Below, piece after piece: positions 1-6,476 of a stretch of 7,956 bases of DNA. Location of the stretch: assembly GCA_043767985.1 (NCBI GenBank), contig JAYVKZ010000120.1:1-7956 (forward strand), given 5' to 3'. Made by a program: the position numbers and the translations under genes. The notes below the pieces were generated by a model that was not told the origin of the DNA, did not search any database, and saw only the letters and a program-made list of their open reading frames with translations. Numbering within the stretch: position 1 is the stretch's first letter; each line of letters starts with the position of its first letter. This DNA is from JAPOKJ01 sp043767985. Its GTDB lineage: Bacteria > Pseudomonadota > Gammaproteobacteria > Burkholderiales > Burkholderiaceae_E.

Positions 1-203
1 GCGAACGTGACCGCAGCGAAAGTGTGTCGCGCGAGCGACTTTGAACTACGTATAGCGCGCGTAAAGTGGGTAATTGTCATGAGTGGCTCCAATCTGACGG
101 GTGTGACTCGCACGAGATCGTGCGAGTAGTGCCTTACACTAAGCAAAATCATGTAGTTACTCTGTTCGGTAGGATACCTAACTGAAAAAGAAGCTTGGCC
201 TAC
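1..203. other. Non-coding region downstream of the nitroreductase gene
   Basis: I see no convincing reading frame here. The stretch lies beyond the stop codon of the three-gene minus-strand operon. It holds several inverted repeats: a small GC-rich hairpin with a GCGA tetraloop (26-39), a strong 10-bp repeat (106-127), and a weaker one (164-182, arms GTT-GGTA and TACC-AAC interrupted by one mismatch). None is followed by a clear T-run on either strand, so none is a textbook intrinsic terminator. No tRNA-like cloverleaf was recognised. Confidence 0.6.
106..127. repeat. Perfect 10-bp inverted repeat, possible hairpin
   Basis: The arms are ACTCGCACGA (106-115) and TCGTGCGAGT (118-127), separated by two bases. 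As RNA this would form a 9-bp GC-rich stem with an AGAT loop. It lies about 77 bp past the stop codon of the minus-strand operon. It could end or stabilise that transcript, or be a protein-binding site for a gene to the left of the window. There is no T-run beside it on either strand, so a simple rho-independent terminator is not supported. Confidence 0.6.
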
Positions 204-1313
204 CTAGGGACGTCTGCTAGGTGTTAGTCCGGGCGATGAAAAACTAGGCGGTGCTTTTAAAAATTGCTCCAAAGGTCGCCTACCCGCCACGGCCGTGGGT
301 GTCGGGGCTCGCCCCATACGAAACAACATACAAGGCCTCGCGTCTGATTCTTCCACGCCTAGCTTGGCGCTCAGCATACCTAGACCGTCCGACAAGCGCT
401 TTTGCGTCGCGGCACTCACCCAGTGGGGGCGACTGATTTGCGCCACCAAAACGGTGGCTGCAGCCATGGGTTGCAAAGCCATGCCGTGAAGTTCAGCGGC
501 TAGCCACAAACGCTCCAAGGCGCGTCCGGCTTGGGAATGAGCCACATCGACGTCCGCTGCCTCCGACATTAGCAGGCCAATATGCGGTGCCCCAGCACAA
601 AGCAAGTATCCCGAACGCAGGCCCAAAGCGTGGTGCGCGCCCACCAGGTGGGCAGCGCGCATCAAGCGCCAATGGCGCAACCAGGCAAACGGCCATCGCA
701 TGGGAAATTCCACCTGTAAAGCTGCGAGCGGCAAGCCCTCGGGCACCGTGCCATTCCAGCCGTGCTCGAAGCGGATGGCGCTGAACATTTCATGGTGTAG
801 TCCGGTGCGACGAAAGCGTTCGGTTTCAGCAATGCGTATCAAGCTCAGCGCCAAGTTGCGTTGCGGCCCGTCGGTCAACCAGTGAACCCTGGTGCCAAAT
901 ACGCAGTTCGAGGCGGCGCTGATCTGCTCCAGCACTGCGCTTGGCACTGGCGTACGACGATAAAAGCGCCGGTTGGTGTGGCGAGTTGCGATGGCTCCGT
1001 CCAGCGGATCGACGACACGCGTGGCACTCTGCCAGCTCAGTTCGACCACACGCGAGGAGTCGAATCGCCAGCTTGCTTGGGTCATAAAACCCAGGGCCTG
1101 TGCGCGCAATGTGATGTTCTCAACCACCGCACCAAAAGACATGAGCGCCAACATTTTTCTTTCTGGATGCATAGGCCATGAAGCGCAGTCGGTGGCATGC
1201 AGAGTGACCGCTTGCGCGCCTACCTCCAAGCAAAAGTAATGTTTATTCTCTGCGGACGGCGCTTGAATGCCAGCAGTCAGAATTTGCCGCAGTGCCTCTG
1301 CGTCAGGAATCAC
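204..1313 (-). CDS. Nitroreductase-family flavoprotein, two-lobed type, third gene of the acyl amino acid operon
   Basis: This 369-residue protein belongs to the FMN-dependent nitroreductase-like superfamily. Visible signatures are an N-terminal IQAPSAENKH (residues 16-25), the usual flavin-phosphate-binding type of motif; RHTNRRFY (111-118); a helix with GRALERLWLAAELHG (263-277); and a C-terminal FRMGRAPTPT...RRPLEQF (331-351). At 369 residues it is much longer than simple nitroreductases (about 200-230). It matches the enlarged architecture seen in Acg/Rv3131-like proteins and in the nitroreductase part of Rv1355c-like fusions. The start is a GTG at 1313-1311 that overlaps the ThiF stop codon (GTGA). 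A good ribosome binding site, AAGGG (1320-1324), lies six bases upstream inside the ThiF gene, so translational coupling is likely. The substrate is unknown; the operon suggests an oxidation or reduction on an acylated amino acid. The Pro/Ser-rich tail after residue 352 looks disordered. Confidence 0.85.
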   Translation of the reverse strand: MIPDAEALRQILTAGIQAPSAENKHYFCLEVGAQAVTLHATDCASWPMHPERKMLALMSFGAVVENITLRAQALGFMTQASWRFDSSRVVELSWQSATRVVDPLDGAIATRHTNRRFYRRTPVPSAVLEQISAASNCVFGTRVHWLTDGPQRNLALSLIRIAETERFRRTGLHHEMFSAIRFEHGWNGTVPEGLPLAALQVEFPMRWPFAWLRHWRLMRAAHLVGAHHALGLRSGYLLCAGAPHIGLLMSEAADVDVAHSQAGRALERLWLAAELHGMALQPMAAATVLVAQISRPHWVSAATQKRLSDGLGMLSAKLGVEESDARPCMLFRMGRAPTPTAVAGRRPLEQFLKAPPSFSSPGLTPSRRP

Positions 1314-2227
1314 GAGCTGCCCTTCAAGCGCCGCTTGGCCAAACTCAGCAAAAGGCGCTGAATTGGATTGCGATTGCCGCCAGGCCGCCAGGTGCGGCTT
1401 AGTCGGTTACGATAAGCATCAAAGTGCAGACCTCGCGGCGCGGCAATCACCTTACCTCGGCACAACACCAATTTCAGCACTTGTGCTGCCGCGACGCCAC
1501 TGCACAATTGCACTGCAATGCTGGTGGAGGGGCCACGGCGCCGTGCCAAATCAACGCGGCTGCGATCGACCAAGTAAGACATTTGCAACATGCTGGGCGA
1601 CAATCCCACCAGGAATCGTAAGGCCTGCTCGTCTTCGGTTTGCCCTTCAAACTGAAAATAGTCGTCGAAGCTCATGCCACCCGGCAAGAAGTTGAGTAAG
1701 GCCGCACCCATGCCCAAGGGTGCGACGGTGACGGCCGGAATACCTAACTCCCGGCATCGCGCAAATACCAATCGGCGCACCGGTAGGGCAAAAAAATCCA
1801 GTCCATCGAGGTATACCTGGCCATCCTGTAAAAACGCCTCGAGGTTGTGAGCGTCCAAGCCTTGATCGAACACCCGAATGTCAATATCGGGGTTGATGTC
1901 ACGCGCCATGGCCACCATCACCTCGACTTTTCTCTTGCCGAGTGTGGACATCGTGGCGCCTATTTGGCGGTTAAAATTTGCGATGGCGTAAGTGTCAAAA
2001 TCGGCCACCGAAAACCTACCCACTCCCAAGCGCGCTAAGGTCAGTAAGTGCACCCCGCCCACACCCCCCAAACCCGCAATGCAGACCCGTGTTTGCTGCA
2101 AGCGCAGTTGCTCGCTGGCAAGCAACCAGCCCAAGTTGCGCGAAAAGGCGTCATCGTAAGAGAAATCACTAGCGTCATTCTCGGGGAGGTTTTCAGTGCC
2201 CCTAGTCATTGCTACCAACCATTCCAT
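1310..2227 (-). CDS. ThiF/E1-like adenylating enzyme
   Basis: A 305-residue protein of the ThiF/MoeB/UBA family, which activates carboxylates as acyl-adenylates with ATP. From this start the nucleotide-binding loop is GLGGVGG (52-58), followed by the acidic strand end VADFD (74-78) and the N-R pair in NFNRQIG (84-90). Next come GKRKVEVM (97-104), INPDI (111-115) and the DGLD loop (141-144). The N-terminal half resembles TcdA (the tRNA t6A dehydratase). No CxxC pairs are present, so the usual structural zinc site is missing. No cysteine falls in the segment where ThiF/MoeB carry their thiol. I chose the ATG at 2227 because GGGAG (2234-2238) lies six bases upstream. The frame stays open to 2347, and a further ATG at 2209 is possible. 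The gene overlaps the acyltransferase upstream by 26 nt and the nitroreductase downstream. ThiF plus nitroreductase domains are fused in the Rv1355c (MoeY) family. Confidence 0.88.
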   Translation of the reverse strand: MEWLVAMTRGTENLPENDASDFSYDDAFSRNLGWLLASEQLRLQQTRVCIAGLGGVGGVHLLTLARLGVGRFSVADFDTYAIANFNRQIGATMSTLGKRKVEVMVAMARDINPDIDIRVFDQGLDAHNLEAFLQDGQVYLDGLDFFALPVRRLVFARCRELGIPAVTVAPLGMGAALLNFLPGGMSFDDYFQFEGQTEDEQALRFLVGLSPSMLQMSYLVDRSRVDLARRRGPSTSIAVQLCSGVAAAQVLKLVLCRGKVIAAPRGLHFDAYRNRLSRTWRPGGNRNPIQRLLLSLAKRRLKGSS

Positions 2228-3062
2228 ATCCGGCTCCCACAGAGGCTGGCGTGTAGGCCGCATCGGGTTGCGTACGCAGCAAGCGTTCAATAATGCTGGT
2301 CTCTTCAACTCCCGAAAAAAAATAAGGATAGAGTGAGCGTTTTTCATCCCCTATTTCAGGCCTACCGCCATACAACGCGATCTGGGCACGGGCGTGGTCG
2401 AAGTTTAAACATAGCAACACAGCCACCGCATTTACACGTGGGTTGATGCGTTGCAGCCCGCGCACTTCAAAGCCCAACATGCGTTCGTAATAGCGGCGGT
2501 GCCGAGGGTTTACTTCGATTAGTAAATCGTCAAATCGCATCATGCGGTGCGCGTAGATGTAGGCCACGTGAAATAGACAAGCGAGCACGCGTTTGGAGCG
2601 CACCACGCTGTCAATGGCCAACTTGGTGAACTCACAAAGATTACGGCCCTCAGCGCGCAGCACCGTAGTCTCAGTAATAAACGGGTCGTCGGCGTTTAAC
2701 CCAGCGGGTGAATCAAAGCCGACGGTGATGGTGCCGATCGTCACGCCCGCCTCGCTGGCGATCAAGGTGATTCGGGTAGGCAACTGCTGTGTCGGCAAGG
2801 GCGAGCTCAGGTAGCCACGTGACGCATACATACGGTTAATCAAAATACTGGCCGAGCTGCGCTGGCCGTGCGAGTTGGCACTGCGGATTTGGAACAAGCG
2901 CCGACCCACCTCGTCGCTTGGCGCGTCGTTGTAGGGTGATGCGTCCTGTATCAGCGAGTGCAAAGGATGCGCGGGCTCAAAGGGCACATTAATGATAGTG
3001 TCACTAGGCAAAATGCGTCCTATGAGTTTGCAAGCGAGCGCTGGTGATAACTTGCGCAGCAA
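2202..3062 (-). CDS. FeeM-like N-acyl amino acid synthase (GNAT/LuxI-type acyltransferase)
   Basis: The protein resembles the FeeM catalytic core family, which joins a fatty acyl chain from acyl carrier protein to an amino acid and belongs to the GNAT/LuxI fold. Numbering from 3062, the conserved stretches are INRMYASRGYL (75-85), GTITVGFDSPAGLNADDPF (110-128), E131 followed by LRAEGRNLCEFTKLAID (135-151), and a FHVAYIYAHR helix (164-173). Then come IEVNPRHRRYYERMLGFE (182-199) and INPRVNAVAVLL (206-217). The catalytic domain covers roughly residues 55-230; both ends are poorly conserved. The frame opens at TTG 3062, just after an in-frame TGA (3071-3069), so no upstream ATG can be used. A second TTG at 3011, preceded by AGGA, is an alternative start. 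It is first in a three-gene operon with ThiF and nitroreductase genes. No acyl carrier protein like FeeL is in the window, so the acyl donor would come from elsewhere. Confidence 0.85.
   Translation of the reverse strand: MLRKLSPALACKLIGRILPSDTIINVPFEPAHPLHSLIQDASPYNDAPSDEVGRRLFQIRSANSHGQRSSASILINRMYASRGYLSSPLPTQQLPTRITLIASEAGVTIGTITVGFDSPAGLNADDPFITETTVLRAEGRNLCEFTKLAIDSVVRSKRVLACLFHVAYIYAHRMMRFDDLLIEVNPRHRRYYERMLGFEVRGLQRINPRVNAVAVLLCLNFDHARAQIALYGGRPEIGDEKRSLYPYFFSGVEETSIIERLLRTQPDAAYTPASVGAGYGMVGSND
2234..2238 (-). promoter_or_regulatory. Ribosome binding site deciding the ThiF start
   Basis: The minus strand reads GGGAG, then six bases, then ATG at 2227-2225. This is the only good Shine-Dalgarno sequence among the ThiF start candidates (2347, 2263, 2227, 2209). 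It lies inside the end of the acyltransferase gene. Confidence 0.55.
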
Positions 3063-3083
3063 TGGTCTTCAAGCATAACTGAA

Positions 3084-3119
3084 CACATCGTGTGCGTCTG
3101 TTCGCCAGCACACGGTGAG
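3084..3119. promoter_or_regulatory. Inverted repeat between divergent genes, candidate operator
   Basis: The arms are CACATCGTGTGC (3084-3095) and GCACACGGTGAG (3108-3119). They match at 10 of 12 positions, with the inner seven perfect, across a 12-bp spacer. It lies between the acyltransferase (minus) and the DUF2177 gene (plus). Its right arm ends 15 bp before a TATACT box, so a bound protein would cover the -35 area of the plus promoter. On the other side it lies just upstream of the minus-strand start. It is a good candidate operator for one or both genes; the binding protein is unknown. Confidence 0.45.
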
Positions 3120-3134
3120 AGCATCAATTTTCCC

Positions 3135-3140
3135 TATACT
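3135..3140 (+). promoter_or_regulatory. Possible -10 box for the DUF2177 gene
   Basis: TATACT matches the sigma-70 -10 consensus at five of six positions and lies 77 bases before the chosen ATG. No TTGACA-like -35 element is visible at the right distance; the inverted repeat occupies that zone. Confidence 0.3.
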
Positions 3141-3217
3141 TGCCAGATGATCCTCTACACATAGGTACCCCGCAACCGGGACGCCCTGCCCTGACATGCC
3201 TGGAACACGTAAACATC

Positions 3218-3625
3218 ATGAAAGTACTACTCGCTGCCTACGCTGGAACCTTGATCGTGCTGGTAGGACTAGACCTGCTGTGGCTGGGGGTAGTTGCCAA
3301 ACCGCTTTACCAGCAAGGCATTGGTCACTTGATGGCTGAAAAGCCGAATGTGCCGGTGGCGCTTCTGTTCTACCTGCTGTTTGCGCTTGGGCTAGTGTTG
3401 TTTGCAGTGGAACCAGGCGGTCCCACCGTGAGTTGGGGGAAAACGATGGTCACGGCGGCGATGTTTGGGTTCTTTGCGTATGCCACCTACGACCTGACGA
3501 ACCTCGCCACTTTGAAGCAATGGCCGATTGGGTTGTCGATGCTGGACATCGCCTGGGGAACGTGCGTGAGCGCGGTCGCCGCGGCAGGCGGTAAAGCGAT
3601 GAAGGGTTGGGCGGCAGCGCTGTAG
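3218..3625 (+). CDS. DUF2177 family four-helix membrane protein
   Basis: A 135-residue integral membrane protein. The family is common in proteobacteria and has no established function. Four hydrophobic segments are visible, roughly at residues 3-24, 46-64, 74-93 and 106-125. Conserved features include LDLLWLG (18-24), a Tyr-containing loop (KPLYQQGIG, 28-36), FFAYATYDLTNLATLKQWP (85-103) and MLDIAWG (108-114). Polar residues inside the helices (Asp19, Asp92, Asn95, Asp110) are typical of this family. The frame is open upstream to 3140, but the ATG at 3218 starts directly before the first helix. It gives the normal family length, so the 26 extra residues are rejected. The ribosome binding site is weak. 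The gene stands alone on the plus strand, divergent from the acyltransferase operon, with an inverted repeat between them. Confidence 0.85.
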   Translation: MKVLLAAYAGTLIVLVGLDLLWLGVVAKPLYQQGIGHLMAEKPNVPVALLFYLLFALGLVLFAVEPGGPTVSWGKTMVTAAMFGFFAYATYDLTNLATLKQWPIGLSMLDIAWGTCVSAVAAAGGKAMKGWAAAL

Positions 3626-3736
3626 TGGCTAGCGTTTTCGCGCGGAACAGCAGCGCATTACAGGGTCCTTGTTCAGCAACGCACAGACGGCACTCTTGAC
3701 GCGCTGCAATGGTAGAACCCAATCCCGAGGCAAGGG

Positions 3737-3883
3737 ATGCCCATTCATGAACAGTGCTCAATGGAAAAGTTCGAACCACTGAATCTGATCGCTCAGTCTA
3801 GCGTCAAGATGCATCGCTTTCGGACTCTTCACAGCCCAAGCTTTTATAGAACGCTTTGGCGCCACAACAAGGAAAAGTCATGA
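3737..3883 (+). CDS. Possible 48-residue small protein
   Basis: The ORF runs from an ATG at 3737 to a TGA at 3881-3883. GAGG (3727-3730) stands six bases before the ATG, and a second ATG follows at residue 9. The product is basic, with several His, Lys and Arg residues, and has no recognisable domain or membrane segment. Its stop codon overlaps the next small ORF's start (ATGA). The reading frame may be chance; the ribosome binding site and the overlap are the only support. Confidence 0.15.
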   Translation: MPIHEQCSMEKFEPLNLIAQSSVKMHRFRTLHSPSFYRTLWRHNKEKS

Positions 3884-3957
3884 CGAACACAACACACCGT
3901 GCGCGAATAGCAGGCCCAGTCGTTGACTTCAGCGGCTACCCAATTTCGGAAAAATAG
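3880..3957 (+). CDS. Possible 25-residue leader peptide
   Basis: A short ORF starting MTNTTHRARIAGPVV and ending YPISEK at TAG 3955-3957. It has a strong AAGGAAAAG ribosome binding site (3869-3877) next to its ATG. It stops 16 bases before the ATG of the downstream membrane protein. Between the two lies a GTCCA/TGGAC hairpin that would cover part of that gene's translation start region. This layout would suit a coupling or leader peptide, but coding has not been shown. The IAGPVVDF stretch looks like ATP synthase N-termini by chance only. Confidence 0.25.
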   Translation: MTNTTHRARIAGPVVDFSGYPISEK

Positions 3958-3971
3958 GTCCATACTTGGAC
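3958..3971 (+). promoter_or_regulatory. Small hairpin at the translation start of the CxxC membrane protein
   Basis: GTCCA (3958-3962) and TGGAC (3967-3971) can pair around a TACT loop, two bases before the ATG at 3974. The only GGA-type ribosome binding element for that gene is inside the right arm. The short stem is weak on its own. Confidence 0.3.
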
Positions 3972-3973
3972 AT

Positions 3974-4561
3974 ATGAACAATCAAATCCATACAATTCTG
4001 AACCAAATTGCTGCGCTCGAAGCCGAGCTGCGCAGCGCCGTCCATGATCATGAGAGCCAAATTTTCTTCCAAATCAAAGGCAAGCGCGTGGAGTTTGAGC
4101 ATGCGGTCAAGCAGGCGCATCGCAAGCTCAAGACCAACTTTTTCCGATGGTTGGTGACCAACCGGCCACAGAACCTGATCACCGGGCCAATCATTTACAG
4201 CATGGTGATTCCAATGCTCATGATTGATGCCTGTGTCAGCTTCTACCAGTGGGCCTGCTTTCCCATCTACGGTATTACCCGAGTGCGGCGTAGCGACTAT
4301 CTCGTGTTCGACCGCCATCACCTGGGGTATCTCAATTTCATTGAGAAGTTCCATTGCACCTACTGCGAATACGGCAACGGGCTGATGAGCTACATGACCG
4401 AGATCCTGGCACGCACAGAACAATACTTCTGCCCCATCAAACACGCCCACAAGATCCTTGGTACGCATTCTCGCTACAACCGTTTCCTTAATTACGGCGA
4501 AGCGGACGCTTACGAAAAAAAACTAGAGGAGTTCCGCGTGGCACTGGGTAAGGTCAAGTGA
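3974..4561 (+). CDS. Conserved uncharacterised membrane protein with CxxC and CPIKH motifs
   Basis: A 195-residue protein of a family I recognise only as conserved and hypothetical in proteobacteria. Residues 1-55 are charged and heptad-like (IHTILNQIAALEAELRSAV), suggesting a coiled coil. Residues 68-100 are hydrophobic, with one long or two short membrane segments. The C-terminal half holds the striking motif FHCTYCEYGNGLMSY (126-140) and then RTEQYFCPIKHA (147-158). His127, Cys128, Cys131, Cys153 and His157 could form a metal or redox site, though that is inference. I chose the ATG at 3974 because the open frame upstream has only a TTG at 3923 and the coiled coil begins at once. Its end lies 15 bases from the end of the convergent regulator gene; a short AGC-TTCG-GCT hairpin (4569-4578) lies in that junction. 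Possible small ORFs precede it. Confidence 0.75.
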   Translation: MNNQIHTILNQIAALEAELRSAVHDHESQIFFQIKGKRVEFEHAVKQAHRKLKTNFFRWLVTNRPQNLITGPIIYSMVIPMLMIDACVSFYQWACFPIYGITRVRRSDYLVFDRHHLGYLNFIEKFHCTYCEYGNGLMSYMTEILARTEQYFCPIKHAHKILGTHSRYNRFLNYGEADAYEKKLEEFRVALGKVK

Positions 4562-4576
4562 CTTATCCAGCTTCGG

Positions 4577-5329
4577 CTATTGTGGACTGTTTTGTAACTG
4601 TGCAAGGGTCATCAAGGCTTTTAGATCGAGTATTTCAATATCCCTACGAGCAACATTAATTAGCCCAGTTTTTTGCAATTTTGAAAACACACGGCTTACC
4701 GTCTCTATGGTCAGCCCCAAGAAACAACCAATCTCTGCGCGCGTCATCCTCATTGCGAAACGGCGAGCTGAAAAACCCCGGGCAGAAAAGCGCTGGGAAA
4801 GGTCCATGAGAAAAGCCGCGAGCCGACCTTCAGAACTTAACAGTCCGAGCGCTGCCAGCCATCCGTGATCTTCTCGTAGCGCCGAGCTCATCGCCCGGAA
4901 CAAGAAGCCGGCCACCTCCCGATCTTGAGCTGCGAGCTTTTCGAGCTCTGCATAGCTGATTTCAACTAGAACGCAAAAATCATGGGCAATGACCGTTGTG
5001 GTGTGAACATCGGAATCGATCGCTTCCAGCCCAATTAATTCACCGGACATGGGAAAGCCGAGAACCTGTTCTCGGCCGTCCTCCGTGATCAGCGAGCGCT
5101 TAGCCGTGCCAGACCGTAAGAAAGCGAGGGAGGAAAACTGATCACCTGCGCGGTGTATGAAAGTTCCTTCCGTGACCACCCTTGCGTTTCCAATCTCTAA
5201 TATTTTTGAGAACGAATCGATTTTCTCGAGGGGCGACTTACCTATGAATAAACTCGAAGGGGTGTTAACTCCGGGGGGTCTGTTGCTGGAGACTTGTCGA
5301 GTGATCATGCTTTTTTCTGTGCCTAGCAT
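4577..5329 (-). CDS. Crp/Fnr family transcriptional regulator without the FNR iron-sulphur cysteines
   Basis: A 250-residue regulator. Residues about 35-130 form the cyclic-nucleotide-binding-type beta barrel (GTFIHRAGDQFSSLAFLRSG, 55-74; SGELIGLEAI, 95-104). A long dimerisation helix follows (about 126-160), then a C-terminal helix-turn-helix, MTRAEIGCFLGLTIETVSR (195-213), that fits the Crp family signature. The recognition helix has the E-x2-S-R pattern (209, 212, 213) of FNR-type proteins, so it probably reads a TTGAT-N4-ATCAA-like site. The N-terminus has no cysteine at all; only Cys119 and Cys202 are present. It therefore cannot carry an FNR-type 4Fe-4S cluster, and the cAMP-binding residues of Crp are not evident either. 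The signal is unknown. Start: ATG 5329 or ATG 5308; neither has a clear ribosome binding site. It is divergent from the PRC-barrel operon, its likely target. Confidence 0.9.
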   Translation of the reverse strand: MLGTEKSMITRQVSSNRPPGVNTPSSLFIGKSPLEKIDSFSKILEIGNARVVTEGTFIHRAGDQFSSLAFLRSGTAKRSLITEDGREQVLGFPMSGELIGLEAIDSDVHTTTVIAHDFCVLVEISYAELEKLAAQDREVAGFLFRAMSSALREDHGWLAALGLLSSEGRLAAFLMDLSQRFSARGFSARRFAMRMTRAEIGCFLGLTIETVSRVFSKLQKTGLINVARRDIEILDLKALMTLAQLQNSPQ

Positions 5330-5430
5330 CGAGAATGGAAAGAGGACTTCTCATCGTGATTCAAGTTTGAGTCAATTTAGGTCATCGGCTGAGAGTGCAT
5401 GGTGGCAGCAATTGTGGTTCGGCTCTGTAC

Positions 5431-5447
5431 GTCATCGAACAGATGAC
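5431..5447. repeat. Perfect 6-bp inverted repeat
   Basis: GTCATC (5431-5436) and GATGAC (5442-5447) flank GAACA. The segment ATCGAACAGA (5434-5443) recurs exactly at 7681-7690, upstream of the CHRD gene. Confidence 0.45.
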
Positions 5448-5511
5448 TGTTAGTTATATCCCCACCATCTGGAGTCGGTGTAGCAGTTTGGAAGCCGCTC
5501 TAGGGTTCCTT

Positions 5512-5525
5512 TTGATCTATATAAC
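5512..5525. promoter_or_regulatory. Degenerate FNR-type binding site
   Basis: TTGAT-CTAT-ATAAC compares with TTGAT-N4-ATCAA: the left half is perfect and the right half matches three of five positions. It lies 130 bases before the PRC-barrel ATG and fits the E-SR recognition helix of the adjacent regulator. The overlapping TATAAC (5520-5525) could instead be a -10 box. It is weak evidence alone. Confidence 0.25.
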
Positions 5526-5565
5526 TCTTGGGTGAAGGTCATGTGCGCCATCCCACAGACGATTC

Positions 5566-5598
5566 GACGCTGAAGACTCAGAGTTTGACCTCAGCGTC
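5566..5598. repeat. Perfect 8-bp inverted repeat in the PRC-barrel upstream region
   Basis: GACGCTGA (5566-5573) and TCAGCGTC (5591-5598) flank a 17-base spacer. The spacer itself contains ACTC-A-GAGT (5576-5584). It could be an operator or a stem in the 5' untranslated RNA. Confidence 0.5.
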
Positions 5599-5611
5599 AC
5601 AAACTCAATGC

Positions 5612-5630
5612 TGCTCATCCTCAATGAGCA
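5612..5630 (+). promoter_or_regulatory. Hairpin before the PRC-barrel ribosome binding site
   Basis: TGCTCAT (5612-5618) pairs perfectly with ATGAGCA (5624-5630) around the loop CCTCA. The loop and left arm (CATCCT, 5616-5621) can alternatively pair with AGG-A-ATG at 5642-5648, which covers the ribosome binding site. There is no T-run after it, so it is not a terminator. Confidence 0.4.
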
Positions 5631-5654
5631 CACACATTTTAAGGAATGATCATC

Positions 5655-6476
5655 ATGATTCGTAGTATGAAAGACCTCAAGGCTCGCGAGATTGGTGCCA
5701 CTGACGGCAACATCGGAGAAATAACGGACATCTATTTCGATGATCACTCTTGGGTAGTGCGCTATCTCGTGGTGGACACGGGTAGCTGGCTTCAAAGCCG
5801 ACAAGTATTAATCTCGCCAATCTCCATTCGACACGAAACGATGGCAACTCGCAGCCTGCATGTTTCTCTCACCAAGATGCAGGTCGAAAAGAGCCCTAGC
5901 TTCGATACTGACAAACCCATTTCCCGACAAAATGAAACGGCTTACCTAAGCTATTACGGTTACCCCGACTATTGGGGCGGCGTGGGTATTTGGAGTGGCG
6001 GCATGTATCCCTACGGCGTACTTCCTGGGGTTGTGGGCCAGCGGGAAAATCGTGAAGATCGGGAACAAGCGGAGTCAGTTTATCGTAGTGCTGAACGCGC
6101 TCGCCATCAACATGATGACCCCCACCTTCGGAGCAGCGAGGAAATCATCGGATATCACATTCACGCCAAGGATGGAGATATTGGGCATGTTGAAGATGTG
6201 CTCATCGACGATGAAACCTGGGCCATTCGCTACCTGGTTCTCAATACCAGCAATTGGTGGATGGGGCACAACATTCTGGTGACCCCTCAGTGGATTACCG
6301 ACATCAGTTGGGTGGATAAAAAGGTGTCGATCGACTTGACTCGTGAAGACGTGCAGAGCGCACCACATTTCGACAGTTCAACCGAACTCAATCGAGAACA
6401 AGAGATGGCGCTTTATGAGCACTATGGAAAACAGGGCTATTGGTCAGGGACTCGACCTGTCGCACTGTCTGAGTAA
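5655..6476 (+). CDS. Duplicated PRC-barrel domain protein
   Basis: A 273-residue protein with two PRC-barrel domains. The first copy (about residues 4-109) and the second (about 162-265) are clearly related. Examples are DGNIGEITDIYFDDHSWVVRYLVVDT (17-42) against DGDIGHVEDVLIDDETWAIRYLVLNT (173-198). The tails also match: LTKMQVEKSPSFD (72-84) against LTREDVQSAPHFD (228-240), each ending in a YYGYPDYWGG- or HYGKQGYWSG-like stretch. Between them is a Gly/Tyr/Trp-rich segment (105-127) and a charged linker. PRC barrels occur in photosynthetic reaction centre H subunits, RimM and many stress-linked proteins; the exact role here is unknown. No signal peptide is visible, so it is probably cytoplasmic. 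The start at 5655 is chosen over ATG 5646 because AAGGA (5641-5645) would touch the earlier codon but stands nine bases from this one. It probably leads an operon with the next two genes. Confidence 0.88.
   Translation: MIRSMKDLKAREIGATDGNIGEITDIYFDDHSWVVRYLVVDTGSWLQSRQVLISPISIRHETMATRSLHVSLTKMQVEKSPSFDTDKPISRQNETAYLSYYGYPDYWGGVGIWSGGMYPYGVLPGVVGQRENREDREQAESVYRSAERARHQHDDPHLRSSEEIIGYHIHAKDGDIGHVEDVLIDDETWAIRYLVLNTSNWWMGHNILVTPQWITDISWVDKKVSIDLTREDVQSAPHFDSSTELNREQEMALYEHYGKQGYWSGTRPVALSE

Larger units (their letters stand above)
3626..3973. other. 348-bp gap with only very small possible ORFs
   Basis: There is no gene of normal size between the DUF2177 gene and the next membrane protein. 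The stretch holds two short plus-strand ORFs (3737-3883 and 3880-3957) joined by an ATGA overlap, and a TATAGA box (3845-3850) that could act as a -10 element without a recognisable -35. A small hairpin (3958-3971) lies directly before the next ATG. I see no clear terminator after the DUF2177 gene. Confidence 0.5.
5330..5654. promoter_or_regulatory. 325-bp divergent control region rich in inverted repeats
   Basis: No gene fits between the Crp/Fnr regulator and the PRC-barrel gene. The region contains a perfect GTCATC/GATGAC repeat (5431-5447), a degenerate FNR-like site (5512-5525), and an 8-bp perfect repeat (5566-5598). A 7-bp hairpin (5612-5630) lies just before the ribosome binding site AAGGA (5641-5645). 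A TTGACT (5370-5375, minus strand) could serve as a -35 box for the regulator, but no good -10 follows. This is an unusually dense set of symmetric elements. Confidence 0.6.
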